From CADEEN01 sp963740395 (GTDB lineage Bacteria; Pseudomonadota; Gammaproteobacteria; Burkholderiales; Burkholderiaceae_C), in the NCBI GenBank assembly GCA_963740395.1, contig CAVUEP010000038.1, forward strand, positions 1 to 47,217: a DNA stretch of 47,217 nucleotides. The letters are read 5' to 3'. The stretch's first letter is position 1. Every line of letters begins with the position of its first letter. The notes under the pieces are model-generated. The model saw only the letters and a program-made list of their open reading frames with translations, had not been told where the DNA came from and searched no databases. The translations under genes and the position numbers were made by a program. Shown here in pieces: positions 7,738 to 15,860 of this stretch.

Positions 7738-8871
7738 TCAAGCATAGGGGTGCAACCAGCCGCTGGCCTGCCACTCGGCGAGAAGGTCCCGCGCCTGGGA
7801 ACTGGCCGCGCCGATCGCGCGCGCGTCCAGGCTGCGCTGATCGGCCAGCACCTGCATCAGTCTGGCATCGCGGCCACTGGCGCGCAACGAGTCCCCGTTG
7901 ATGAAGATGTGGCGCTTGTCGTAGGCCATGCGCGAACGGCGGTCCAACACCACGCCTTGCCCCAGATGGCGCGCGGCGCCGCCGCGCGCCTCGAACCACA
8001 CCTGCGCCTTGGGCTCCGTGAGCCATTCGCCCAGGATTCGCTCCAACGCCACCGGGTCATGCAGCAGGCGCGACACGGCATCGTGGGCGAACCGCTGCAG
8101 CGGCACAGGCACGGCGCCCGGCGTCGCCGTGGCGGCCTGCCCAGGATCGTGGTAGCGCGCCTTGCGCTCGCCGCCCTCCGGGCCATCGGCCAGGCGCGCC
8201 AACACGGCCCGCGCCAGTTCATCGGCGCCCGGGGCGCGAAAGCCGATCGATGCGGTCATGCAGTCGCCGCCCACCGCCACGCCGTCGTGCGCCCAACCCG
8301 GCGGCAGATACAGCATGTCGCCAGGCTCGAGCAACCAGTCCTGCTCGGGTTCGAAGTGCGCCAGCATCTTCAGCGGCACGTCGTCGCGCCATACCGGCTG
8401 CCGTGCCAGGGCGATGCGCCAACGCCGGCGGCCCTGAACCTGGAGCAGGAACACGTCATAGGAGTCCGTATGCGGTCCGACGCCGCCGCCGTCGCTGGCG
8501 TAGGACAGCATCACGTCGTCGAGCCGGGCGTCAGGGACGAAGCGGAAGCGCGACAGCAGTTCATGCGCCGCGTCGACATGCAGGTCCAGCCCCTGCACCA
8601 ACAAGGTCCAGCCTTTCTGGGCCAGCGGCGGCAGGCTGCGCCGCGCGACGGGCCCGGCGCGCAAGCGCCACTGCGCCCGGCTGTCGCGCTGGACCAGGCG
8701 TGACTCGACGTCCCCGCGGGAGGCCAGTTCGAACAGCGCCGCACGCGAAACCGGCGCCACAACGCCCGGGATGGCCTGGCGTACCAGCAAGGGTTTCTTG
8801 TGCCAATGGCGGCGCATGAACTGCGCCGGCGAGAGGCCGCCGAGCAGCATCAGGGCTTGGTCCGGATCCAT
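7738..8871 (-). CDS. roxA: Cupin/JmjC-type ribosomal protein oxygenase, RoxA-like
   Basis: RoxA (YcfD) is a 2-oxoglutarate/Fe(II) oxygenase that hydroxylates an arginine of ribosomal protein uL16. The 377-residue protein has the family start (HWHKKPLLVRQA) and the iron triad in GPHTDSYDVF (about H134, D136) and GWAHDG (about H195). A C-terminal winged-helix/dimerisation part contains DRRSRMAYDKRHIFING. Start ATG 8871 is preferred; ATG 8895 would add MAQHDNGT. The start is divergent from slyD with only about 33 bases between, so the two promoters must overlap or lie inside coding sequence. Confidence 0.8.
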   Translation of the reverse strand: MDPDQALMLLGGLSPAQFMRRHWHKKPLLVRQAIPGVVAPVSRAALFELASRGDVESRLVQRDSRAQWRLRAGPVARRSLPPLAQKGWTLLVQGLDLHVDAAHELLSRFRFVPDARLDDVMLSYASDGGGVGPHTDSYDVFLLQVQGRRRWRIALARQPVWRDDVPLKMLAHFEPEQDWLLEPGDMLYLPPGWAHDGVAVGGDCMTASIGFRAPGADELARAVLARLADGPEGGERKARYHDPGQAATATPGAVPVPLQRFAHDAVSRLLHDPVALERILGEWLTEPKAQVWFEARGGAARHLGQGVVLDRRSRMAYDKRHIFINGDSLRASGRDARLMQVLADQRSLDARAIGAASSQARDLLAEWQASGWLHPYA

Positions 8872-8904
8872 GGTGCCATTGTCATGCTGTGCCATCATTG
8901 CCGC

Positions 8905-9426
8905 ATGTTGATTCAAAGACCCTGCGTAGTCGCGCTGACGTGGAAATTGTCCGACGGCCAGAACCAGGCGATCGACGAATTGCCCGAGCCGGTCGAGTTC
9001 TTCTACGGCGGTGACGACCTCCTGGCCAAGGTCGAAGAAGCCTTGGCCGGCCAAACGGTCGGGTTCGAAGCCCATCTGCACCTGGAGCCCGAGCACGCGT
9101 TCGGCGAGTACGACAGTGCCTTGGTCTGCTTCGAGGACCGCTCGCTCTTTCCTGCCGAGGTTGAACCGGGCATGCAATTCGAGGGCCTGCCCGAGGGCAG
9201 CGTCACGCCGGACATGCCGCCCGACACGGTCTACACCGTGACCGAGGTCTACCCCACGCATGTGGTGCTCGACGGCAACCATCCGCTGGCGGGTATGGCA
9301 TTGCGCCTGCACTTGAAGGTGCGCGACGTGCGCGAAGCCACACCCGAGGAGGTCGAGGCGGCCAGCGTCGGCGGCAGTGCATTCGCCGTCCTGGATGCGC
9401 CGCCGGCGGCGCGCGGGATGCACTGA
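8905..9426 (+). CDS. slyD: FKBP-type peptidyl-prolyl isomerase, SlyD-like
   Basis: A 173-residue protein of the SlyD branch of FK506-binding proteins, which combine prolyl isomerase and holdase activity. It has the FKBP N-terminal strand, then the inserted-in-flap domain entry (GFEAHLHLEPEHAFGEYDSAL), YTVTEVYPTHVVLDGNHPLAGMAL, and the FKBP C-terminal strand LRLHLKVRDV. The His-rich nickel-binding tail of the E. coli protein is absent; the tail is short and Ala-rich. It is transcribed divergently from roxA and converges on dut. Confidence 0.85.
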   Translation: MLIQRPCVVALTWKLSDGQNQAIDELPEPVEFFYGGDDLLAKVEEALAGQTVGFEAHLHLEPEHAFGEYDSALVCFEDRSLFPAEVEPGMQFEGLPEGSVTPDMPPDTVYTVTEVYPTHVVLDGNHPLAGMALRLHLKVRDVREATPEEVEAASVGGSAFAVLDAPPAARGMH

Positions 9427-9456
9427 GCAGGCCCTCGGGCCCCCAGCAACGCGCCT

Positions 9457-9906
9457 TCAGCGTTTGCCGGTCGAGCCGAATCCGCCCTCGCCGCGGTCCG
9501 ACGTGGTGAAGCTCTCGACGCGGCGAAACGTCGGCTGCACGACCGGCACGATGACCATTTGCGCAATGCGCTCCATCGGCTCGATGACAAAGGCGGTATC
9601 ACCCCGGTTCCAGCAACTGACCATCAGCGGGCCCTGGTAGTCGCTGTCGATCAACCCCACCAGGTTGCCGAGCACGATGCCATGCTTGTGGCCCAGGCCC
9701 GAGCGCGGCAACAGCATCGCCGCGAAGGCCGGGTCGCCGATGTGGATCGACAACCCCGTTGGAATCAACTCGGTTTGCCCTGGGGCCAGCGTCAAGGGCT
9801 GGTCCAGGCAGGCACGCAGGTCCAGTCCCGCACTGCCAGGCGTCGCGTAATGCGGCAGGTGCTCGGCCATGCGCGCGTCGAGCACCTTGATGTCGATGGT
9901 GGTCAT
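9457..9906 (-). CDS. dut: Deoxyuridine 5'-triphosphate nucleotidohydrolase
   Basis: Dut hydrolyses dUTP to dUMP, keeping uracil out of DNA and feeding thymidylate synthesis. The 149-residue protein has all five trimeric dUTPase motifs, including AGLDLRA, PRSGLGHKHGIVLGNLVGLID with SDYQG, and the C-terminal glycine-rich arm GEGGFGSTG. Its ATG overlaps the coaBC stop (ATGA at 9903-9906), so translation is coupled. dut next to coaBC is a widespread bacterial arrangement. Confidence 0.96.
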   Translation of the reverse strand: MTTIDIKVLDARMAEHLPHYATPGSAGLDLRACLDQPLTLAPGQTELIPTGLSIHIGDPAFAAMLLPRSGLGHKHGIVLGNLVGLIDSDYQGPLMVSCWNRGDTAFVIEPMERIAQMVIVPVVQPTFRRVESFTTSDRGEGGFGSTGKR

Positions 9907-11126
9907 GGCTTGAGTCGTCTGGCAATCTCGGCAATCAGCTGCCGCGCCAGCACCAGCTTGTCGGCGCGGCGCCCGCCGCCCGGCAATTCGCGCGCGCCCT
10001 GGGCATCGACGAGCAACAGCGCGTTGTCGTCCTGCCCGAACGTCGCCGGCCCGAGGTTGCCGACGATCAACGGCACGTTCTTGCGGACTCGCTTTTCACT
10101 CGCATGGCGCGCCATGTCGGTGCTCTCTGCGGCGAAGCCGACACAGAACGGCGGCTTGGCCAGGGCCGCGACGTCGGCCAGGATGTCGGGATTCTCGGTC
10201 AGCGCCAGGGCCGGCACGTCGCGCCCGGCGGCCTTCTTGATCTTCTGCGCCGCGGCACTCTCCGCGCGCCAATCGGCCACGGCCGCAGTGCCGACGAAGA
10301 CGTCATGCGCAGCTGCCATGGGCAGCACGGCATCGTGCATCTGCTGCGCGCTCTGGACGTCGATGCGGGTCACGCCCTGCGGCGTCGACAGCGCCACGGG
10401 GCCGGCCACCAAGGTCACGCGCGCACCCGCTTCGGCGGCGGCGCGTGCAACGGCAAACCCCATCTTGCCGCTCGAGAGGTTGGTGATGCCGCGCACCGGG
10501 TCGATGGCTTCGTAGGTCGGTCCCGCCGTGATCAGCACCGAGCGCCCCGCCAGCACCTTGGGCTGGAAGTGTGCGATCAGCGCGTCGCGCAGCTCGGCGG
10601 GCTCGAGCATGCGGCCGTCACCGATTTCGCCGCAGGCCTGGTCGCCGGCGGCGGGGCCGAGCAGCAACGCGCCGTCGGAGACGAGTTGCGCCACATTGCG
10701 CTGCGTCGCCGGGTGCGCCCACATCTCGCGGTTCATGGCCGGCGCGATCAACAGCGGGCAGGCCGCGATCGGCCGCGCCAGGCAGGCCAGGCTCAGCAAC
10801 TCGTCGGCACGGCCGTGCACCAGCTTGGCGATGAAATCGGCGCTGGCCGGCGCCACCAGCAGCGCATCGGCCTCGCGCGTGACGTTGATGTGCGCCATGT
10901 TGTTGGCCGCACGCGAGTCCCATTGGCTGGTGAATACCGGCCGATTCGACAGCGCCTGCAGCGTCACGGCGCCGATGAACTGCTCGGCCGCCTCGGTCAT
11001 CACGACCTGCACGGTCGCGCCGGCCTTGACCAGTTCACGCGTCAGCTCGGCCGCCTTGTAGCAGGCGATGCCGCCGGTCAGGCCGAGCACGATGTGGCGT
11101 CCGGCGAGGTCTTGTCGATCGCTCAT
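9903..11126 (-). CDS. coaBC: Bifunctional phosphopantothenoylcysteine decarboxylase/synthase
   Basis: CoaBC (Dfp) makes 4'-phosphopantetheine from 4'-phosphopantothenate and cysteine in coenzyme A synthesis. The N-terminal flavoprotein decarboxylase half begins GRHIVLGLTGGIACYKAAEL, with the PAMNREMW substrate motif and an ACGEIGDGRM loop. The synthase half begins VLITAGPTYEAIDPVRGITN with SSGKMGFAVA and AAVADWR. The protein has 407 residues, normal for the family. ATG 11126 was chosen because it starts just before the flavoprotein fold; an in-frame extension upstream lacks homology. Confidence 0.95.
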   Translation of the reverse strand: MSDRQDLAGRHIVLGLTGGIACYKAAELTRELVKAGATVQVVMTEAAEQFIGAVTLQALSNRPVFTSQWDSRAANNMAHINVTREADALLVAPASADFIAKLVHGRADELLSLACLARPIAACPLLIAPAMNREMWAHPATQRNVAQLVSDGALLLGPAAGDQACGEIGDGRMLEPAELRDALIAHFQPKVLAGRSVLITAGPTYEAIDPVRGITNLSSGKMGFAVARAAAEAGARVTLVAGPVALSTPQGVTRIDVQSAQQMHDAVLPMAAAHDVFVGTAAVADWRAESAAAQKIKKAAGRDVPALALTENPDILADVAALAKPPFCVGFAAESTDMARHASEKRVRKNVPLIVGNLGPATFGQDDNALLLVDAQGARELPGGGRRADKLVLARQLIAEIARRLKP

Positions 11127-11137
11127 GGTTCGCGACT

Positions 11138-11710
11138 CTAGCAGTGCGTCGCGGCCACTCCCGCGCAGCACCGCTTCATCGAATCGCCGGCGGCTTCGGG
11201 TGCAGCCGTGGCCATCGCGAGCGCGTCGACGTAGACGCCATCGCGCAGCGCGTAGCCACGGTGCGTGCCCTCGACCTCGAATCCGAACTTGCGGTACAGC
11301 GCAATCGCGCCGGCGTTGTCGGCGAAGACCGTCAGCTCCAGCCGCAGCACCTGCGCCCAGCGGTCGGCCCAGTCGATGAGTGCCTGCATCAATGCGGCAC
11401 CCACGCCCTGCCCCTGGGCCGCGCGCGCCACCACCAGGCCCAGGCCCATCACATGGCGGCGGCGCACATGCGTCATCGGCATCAGGCCGGCGTTGCCGAC
11501 CAGCGTGCCGTCGCGCTCGGCGACCAGGAACAGTTCGTGCACCGCCGAGCCGGCGGGCATGTCCTCGATGCGCTTGCGCCAGAACTCTTCCGTCGCGTAG
11601 GGCATCTGCATCAGGCCACTGAGCACCTGCGGATCGGCCATCATTGCCGCCACGGCGGCGGCATCGCTCGGGCGCGGCCGCCGAATGACGATGGCGCCCG
11701 CGTCAGGCAC
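11138..11710 (-). CDS. GNAT-family N-acetyltransferase
   Basis: A 190-residue acetyltransferase. The acetyl-CoA binding motif is AARGQG-like (VVARAAQGQGVGAALMQAL), followed by the C-terminal LELTVFADNAGAIALYRKFGF and EGTHRGYALRDGVYVDALAM. This pattern is that of the YhhY/RimJ-like branch acting on amino groups of small molecules or proteins; the substrate is unknown. The GTG start at 11710 overlaps the alaS stop by 8 bases, so it is translated after alaS. The last ~20 residues are low-homology tail. Confidence 0.82.
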   Translation of the reverse strand: MPDAGAIVIRRPRPSDAAAVAAMMADPQVLSGLMQMPYATEEFWRKRIEDMPAGSAVHELFLVAERDGTLVGNAGLMPMTHVRRRHVMGLGLVVARAAQGQGVGAALMQALIDWADRWAQVLRLELTVFADNAGAIALYRKFGFEVEGTHRGYALRDGVYVDALAMATAAPEAAGDSMKRCCAGVAATHC

Positions 11711-14362
11711 GTTCGGCCACCCAGCCGGCCACCGATGCCAGCGCCTTGGGCAAGGCGGCCGCGTCGCTGCCGCCGGCCATCGCCAGGTCGGCCTTGCCGC
11801 CGCCCTTGCCGCCGACTTGGCTGGCGACGAAGTTGACCAGCTCGCCGGCCTTGACGCGGCCCATGCGGTCGGCCGTCACGCCGGCGGCGATCTGCACCTT
11901 GCCGCCGTCGACGGCCGCCAGCACGATGGCCGCGCTCTTGAGCTTGTCCTTGAGCTTGTCCATCGTCTCGCGCAGGGTCTTGGCGTCGGCGCCGTCGAGC
12001 ACCGCGGCCAGCACCTTCATGCCCTTGACGTCGACCGCCTGCGCCATCAGCTCGTCGCCCTGTGAGGAGGCCAGCTTGCCCTTCAGCGCGGCAAGCTCCT
12101 TCTCCAGGGCGCGCACCTGGTCCAGCGTGGCGCTGACGCGTGCCGGCACCTCGGCGGGTGTGACCTTCAATGCGCCGGCCACGTCACCCAGCGTGCTTTC
12201 GACCTGCTGCAGGTAGGCCAGCGCGTTGTCGCCCGTGACGGCCTCGACGCGGCGGATGCCGGCGGCGACGCCGCCCTCGGCGACGATCTTGAACAGGCCG
12301 ATGTCGCCGCTGCGCTGCACATGGGTGCCGCCGCACAGCTCGCGCGAGCTGCCGATGTCGAGCACGCGCACCTCGTCGCCGTACTTCTCGCCGAACAGCA
12401 TCATCGCGCCGAGCTTCTGCGCCTCGTCCAGCGGCAGCACCCGCGCCTGTGTGGCCGCGTTGGCCAGCACCTCGGCGTTGACCAGCGCCTCGACCTGCGC
12501 GCACCTGCGCGTCGGTCGACCGGCGCGTTGTGCGCGAAGTCGAAGCGCGTGCGCTCGGCGTTGACGAGCGAGCCCTTCTGCTGCACATGCGCGCCCAGCA
12601 CCTCGCGCAGCGCCTTGTGCATCAGGTGCGTGGCGCTGTGGTTGCGCACGGTCCTGGCGCGCTGCTCGGCATCGACGCGCGCAACGAAGGTGTCGCCGAC
12701 CTCGACCTCGCCTTCGACGATGCGGCCCTGGTGGCCGAACACCGCGGCCTGGATCTTGGTCGTGTCCTCGACGATGACGCGGGCGCGGGCATTGCGCAGC
12801 TCGCCGGCGTCGCCGACCTGGCCGCCGCTCTCGGCATAGAACGGTGTGTGGTCGAGCACCACGACCACGTCGTCGCCGGCGCGGGCGCGGTTCACCGACG
12901 CGCCGTCGACATACAGCGCCGTGACCTTGCTGTGCTCGCAGACCAGGTGCTCGTAGCCGTGGAACGCGGTGTCGACGCCGCTGTAGGCCAGGCCCTGGGC
13001 CAGCTTGAACTTGCCTGCCGCGCGCGCCTGCTCGCGCTGGCGGTTCATGGCGGCATTGAAGCCCGCCTCGTCGACCGCGACGCCGCGCTCGCGGCAGACG
13101 TCGGCCGTCAGGTCGAGCGGAAAGCCGAAGGTGTCGTGCAGCTTGAAGGCCAGGTCGCCGGCGATCTGCGCGCCGCCCCTGGCCAGCGCGCTCTCTAAGA
13201 TCTCCATGCCATTGGCGATGGTCTGGAAGAAGCGCTCCTCTTCCTGCTTCAGCACCTCGGTCACGCGCGTCATGTCGCGGCGCAAGTCCGGGTACGCGTC
13301 GCCCATCTCGGCGGCCAGCGGTGCCACCAGCGTGTGGAAGAAGGGCTTGCGCGCGCCCAGCTTGTAGCCATGGCGGATGGCGCGGCGGGCGATTCGGCGC
13401 AGCACATAGCCGCGGCCCTCGTTGCCCGGGATCACGCCGTCGGCGACGGTGAAGGCGCAGGCGCGGATGTGGTCGGCGATGACCTTGAGCGAGGGCGACT
13501 CGCGGTCACACCCGCCGCCGTGACCGGCGGCGGTTGCTGCTGCATTGCCGCCCGCGGCATCGACCGCGCGCTTGGCTTCATCGAGCAGGCGCATGAACAG
13601 GTCGACCTGGAACACCGTGTGCACGCCCTGCAGCACCGTCGACAGCCGCTCCAGCCCCATGCCGGTATCGACGCTCGGCTTGGGCAGCTTGTGCATCACG
13701 CCGTCTTCGGTGCGGTTGAACTGCATGAAGACGTTGTTCCAGATCTCGACGTAGCGGTCGCCGTCCTGCTCGGGCGAGCCCGGCGGGCCGCCGGCCACCG
13801 CCGGGCCGTGGTCGTAGAAGATCTCGCTGCAGGGGCCGCAGGGGCCCGTGTCGCCCATCATCCAGAAGTTGTCCGACGCGTAGCGCGCGCCCTTGTTGTC
13901 GCCGATGCGCACGATGCGCTCGGCCGGCAGGCCGATCACGTTGAGCCAGATGTCGTAGGCCTCGTCGTCCTCGGCGTACACGGTGGCCCAGAGCTTGTCC
14001 TTCGGCAGCTTGAAGTGCACGGTCAGCAGCTCCCAGGCGAACTGGATCGCGTCGTGCTTGAAGTAGTCGCCGAAGCTGAAGTTGCCCAGCATCTCGAAGA
14101 AGGTCAGGTGGCGCGCGGTGTAGCCGACGTTCTCGAGGTCGTTGTGCTTGCCGCCGGCGCGAATGCACTTCTGGCTCGTGGCAGCGCGGTTGTAGGGCCG
14201 CTTGTCGAAGCCCAGGAACACGTCCTTGAACTGGTTCATGCCGGCGTTGGTGAACAGCAGCGTCGGGTCGTCGCCGGGCACCACGGGCGACGAGGCCACG
14301 AGCTGGTGGCCCTTGGTCTCGAAGAACTTCAGGAACGTGGAGCGAATCTCGGCGGCTTTCAT
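11703..14362 (-). CDS. alaS: Alanyl-tRNA synthetase
   Basis: AlaS charges tRNA-Ala and edits misactivated serine. After correction it has about 885 residues with the class II catalytic core (MKAAEIRSTFLKFFETKGH, TNAGMNQFKDVFLG, KCIRAGGKHNDLENVG), the editing domain (NHSATHLMHKALREVLG, and the distal zinc motif CGGTHV) and the C-Ala domain rich in Gly/Lys (GGKGGGKADLAMAGG). An unusual Ala/Gly insert (GGNAAATAAGHGGGCD) sits near residue 270. Two extra bases 19 positions apart (12498 and 12517) shift the frame; both are third-position doublets (Arg CGC/CGG and Val GTC/GTG). Removing them yields APVTDAQVRQVEALVN, so the gene should be functional. Confidence 0.95.
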
Positions 14363-14422
14363 CCGGGAACTTTCGAGTGGCTGGCAACACGCGCGCAAGG
14401 GCCTGTCGGCGCGCAACCGTGA

Positions 14423-14428
14423 ATTATA
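14423..14428 (-). promoter_or_regulatory. TATAAT-type -10 box upstream of alaS
   Basis: A perfect TATAAT read on the minus strand lies 61 bases upstream of the alaS ATG in the 124-base gap after the GGDEF gene. No clear -35 hexamer is seen at 16-18 bases. It is the only A/T-rich patch in that gap, which makes it the best promoter candidate for alaS and the GNAT gene behind it. Confidence 0.45.
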
Positions 14429-14486
14429 GAAAGGGGTCGCGGTCGATCCCCCTGGCTGCACCCGCCCTGCAGGGCGCAAGACCGCT

Positions 14487-15383
14487 TCAGGCGTCGTCGT
14501 TGGCCGCGGCGGCCGTGCCGCGCTCGATCCGCCGCGCGACACCGTCACGCCCCACCGTGGCCAGGCTCGCCGCCTGGCCGAACGATCGCCGCAACAGCGC
14601 ATCGGCCGTCTTGCCATGCTCTGGGTAGAGCGCCAAACCCGCGCTCACCGCCACCGCGACTTCGGTGCCGGCCACGTTGAACGGCTGCCGCAGCGACTGC
14701 ACCAGCTTGGCCGTCACGCGCTCGCCGTCGGTGGCCGCGTCGACCCAGGCCAGCAGGACGAGAAACGCATCGCTGCCGATGGAGGCCACCACGTCGCTGG
14801 CGCGCAGGCTGGCGCGCAGGCGCACCGCCACCTTGCGCCGCAGCACGTTCGACGACTCGAGTCCGAGCGAGTCCTGCACCGCGGCAAGCCCCTCGATACG
14901 CAATGCGATCACGGCCATGGGCGCGGGCTCGCGTTCGCGCAGCGCCAGCAGGTGCGTCATGTGCTCGAGCAATTGGCTGTGATTGGGCAGGCCCGTGGCC
15001 AGGTCGGTGGCGAACGCCTTGCGCGCGTTGCGATCGATCGCCTTGCGCCGCACCGCGATGTCCATGCGCCGCTGCAGCACCGCGGCGGGCGTATCGGACT
15101 GAACGACGACGTCCTGCACGCCACGCTCGAGCAACGCGGCCAGCACGTCCTCGTCCGGCGGCTCTGCCAACAGCGCCACCACCGCCGTGTCGAGCACCGC
15201 GTGCAACAACGAGGGCCAGCGCAGCAACTCGAGGGCCGGCGTGGCCGCAACCATGACCTCGTAGCTGACGTCACGCATGTGGTTCGCGGCCTCATCAAGG
15301 CTGCCACAGCAGGTGGCACCGGGCACCGTCAAGCCCACGCACAGCAACGTGGCGGTGGGCTTGGTTGGGGCCTGCGCAGTCAT
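14487..15383 (-). CDS. Degenerate GGDEF-domain protein
   Basis: A 298-residue protein. The first ~110 residues look like a response-regulator-like or unknown sensory fold, but no phospho-acceptor signature stands out. From about residue 120 a GGDEF-type domain follows: DLATGLPNHSQLLEHM matches the domain start and LRASDVVASIGSDAFLVLL the active-site hairpin. The signature that should read GG(D/E)EF is GSDAF (about residues 203-207). The second glycine, one acidic residue and the aromatic context are altered, so diguanylate cyclase activity is unlikely. It may act as a GTP or c-di-GMP sensor or as a structural partner. No membrane segments are seen. Confidence 0.75.
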   Translation of the reverse strand: MTAQAPTKPTATLLCVGLTVPGATCCGSLDEAANHMRDVSYEVMVAATPALELLRWPSLLHAVLDTAVVALLAEPPDEDVLAALLERGVQDVVVQSDTPAAVLQRRMDIAVRRKAIDRNARKAFATDLATGLPNHSQLLEHMTHLLALREREPAPMAVIALRIEGLAAVQDSLGLESSNVLRRKVAVRLRASLRASDVVASIGSDAFLVLLAWVDAATDGERVTAKLVQSLRQPFNVAGTEVAVAVSAGLALYPEHGKTADALLRRSFGQAASLATVGRDGVARRIERGTAAAANDDA

Positions 15384-15424
15384 CGGAGGAAGGAAAGTGG
15401 GCTCGGCGCGGGGCCCACGGGGTC

Positions 15425-15498
15425 TGGAGCGGGTGAAGGGAATCGAACCCTCGTATGAAGCTTGGGAAGCTGCCGTTCTACCATTGAACTACACCCGC
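15425..15498 (-). tRNA. tRNA-Gly (anticodon TCC)
   Basis: On the minus strand the 7-bp acceptor stem GCGGGTG/CACCCGC closes a full cloverleaf. The D arm contains AGTTCAATGGTAGAAC, the anticodon arm reads GCAGCTTCCCAAGCTTC with anticodon TCC, and the T arm contains GGTTCGATTCC. The discriminator is T and the CCA end is encoded (15425-15427). It stands alone here, not in the Tyr-Gly-Thr-tuf cluster often seen in betaproteobacteria. Nothing suggests an integrated element at its 3' end. Confidence 0.95.
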
Positions 15499-15860
15499 AT
15501 CGAGTTCGAGTCTACGCGATTGGAGCGATCGCTCACAACGAGTTGCGGGTCATCGTTGAGTTCGATTGCGGTAGCGCGTCAACCGCCGGCATGGGTCGAG
15601 CATGCTCGTCGCGACGGTCGCATCGACGCGACCCGGGCCTTGCGGGGCGCAGGCTTTGGCAACCCCGTTGCGACAGCGCTGCAGGCGCCCGCGTTGCGTT
15701 CGCTCCGACACAAGGGGCGGACGGCGTCCGTCGCGCGCGGCGGCAACCCAGAATATCAAGGGGAGCCAGGCCCAGCGCCTGACTCCCCCGGTTCAAAGCC
15801 TGCGCCCGGAACCCCCGGCTGCCACCTGAGCAGCAACCGGCGGCGGGACGCTGGCTCGGC
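15499..15860. other. Intergenic region, no gene supported
   Basis: This 360-base gap lies between the tRNA and the end of the subtilase gene. Both strands carry only short frames without plausible starts, and codon bias is absent. The one structure I see is the hairpin at 15760-15788. The right half is G+C-rich with a Pro/Gly-like repeat character and may be decayed sequence. Promoter elements for the tRNA would lie just above 15498 on the minus strand; none is striking. Confidence 0.5.
15760..15788 (-). terminator. Hairpin after the subtilase gene
   Basis: GGGGAG plus CAGGC (15760-15771, one unpaired C) pairs with GCCTG plus CTCCCC (15777-15788) around a five-base loop. It lies about 70 bases beyond the subtilase stop on the minus strand. 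Only a weak T-run follows on that strand, so termination there is likely but not certain. Confidence 0.5.

Noticed and set aside
15425..15860. tRNA-Gly as an integration site
   Set aside because: No repeat of the tRNA 3' end, no integrase and no composition change are seen nearby.
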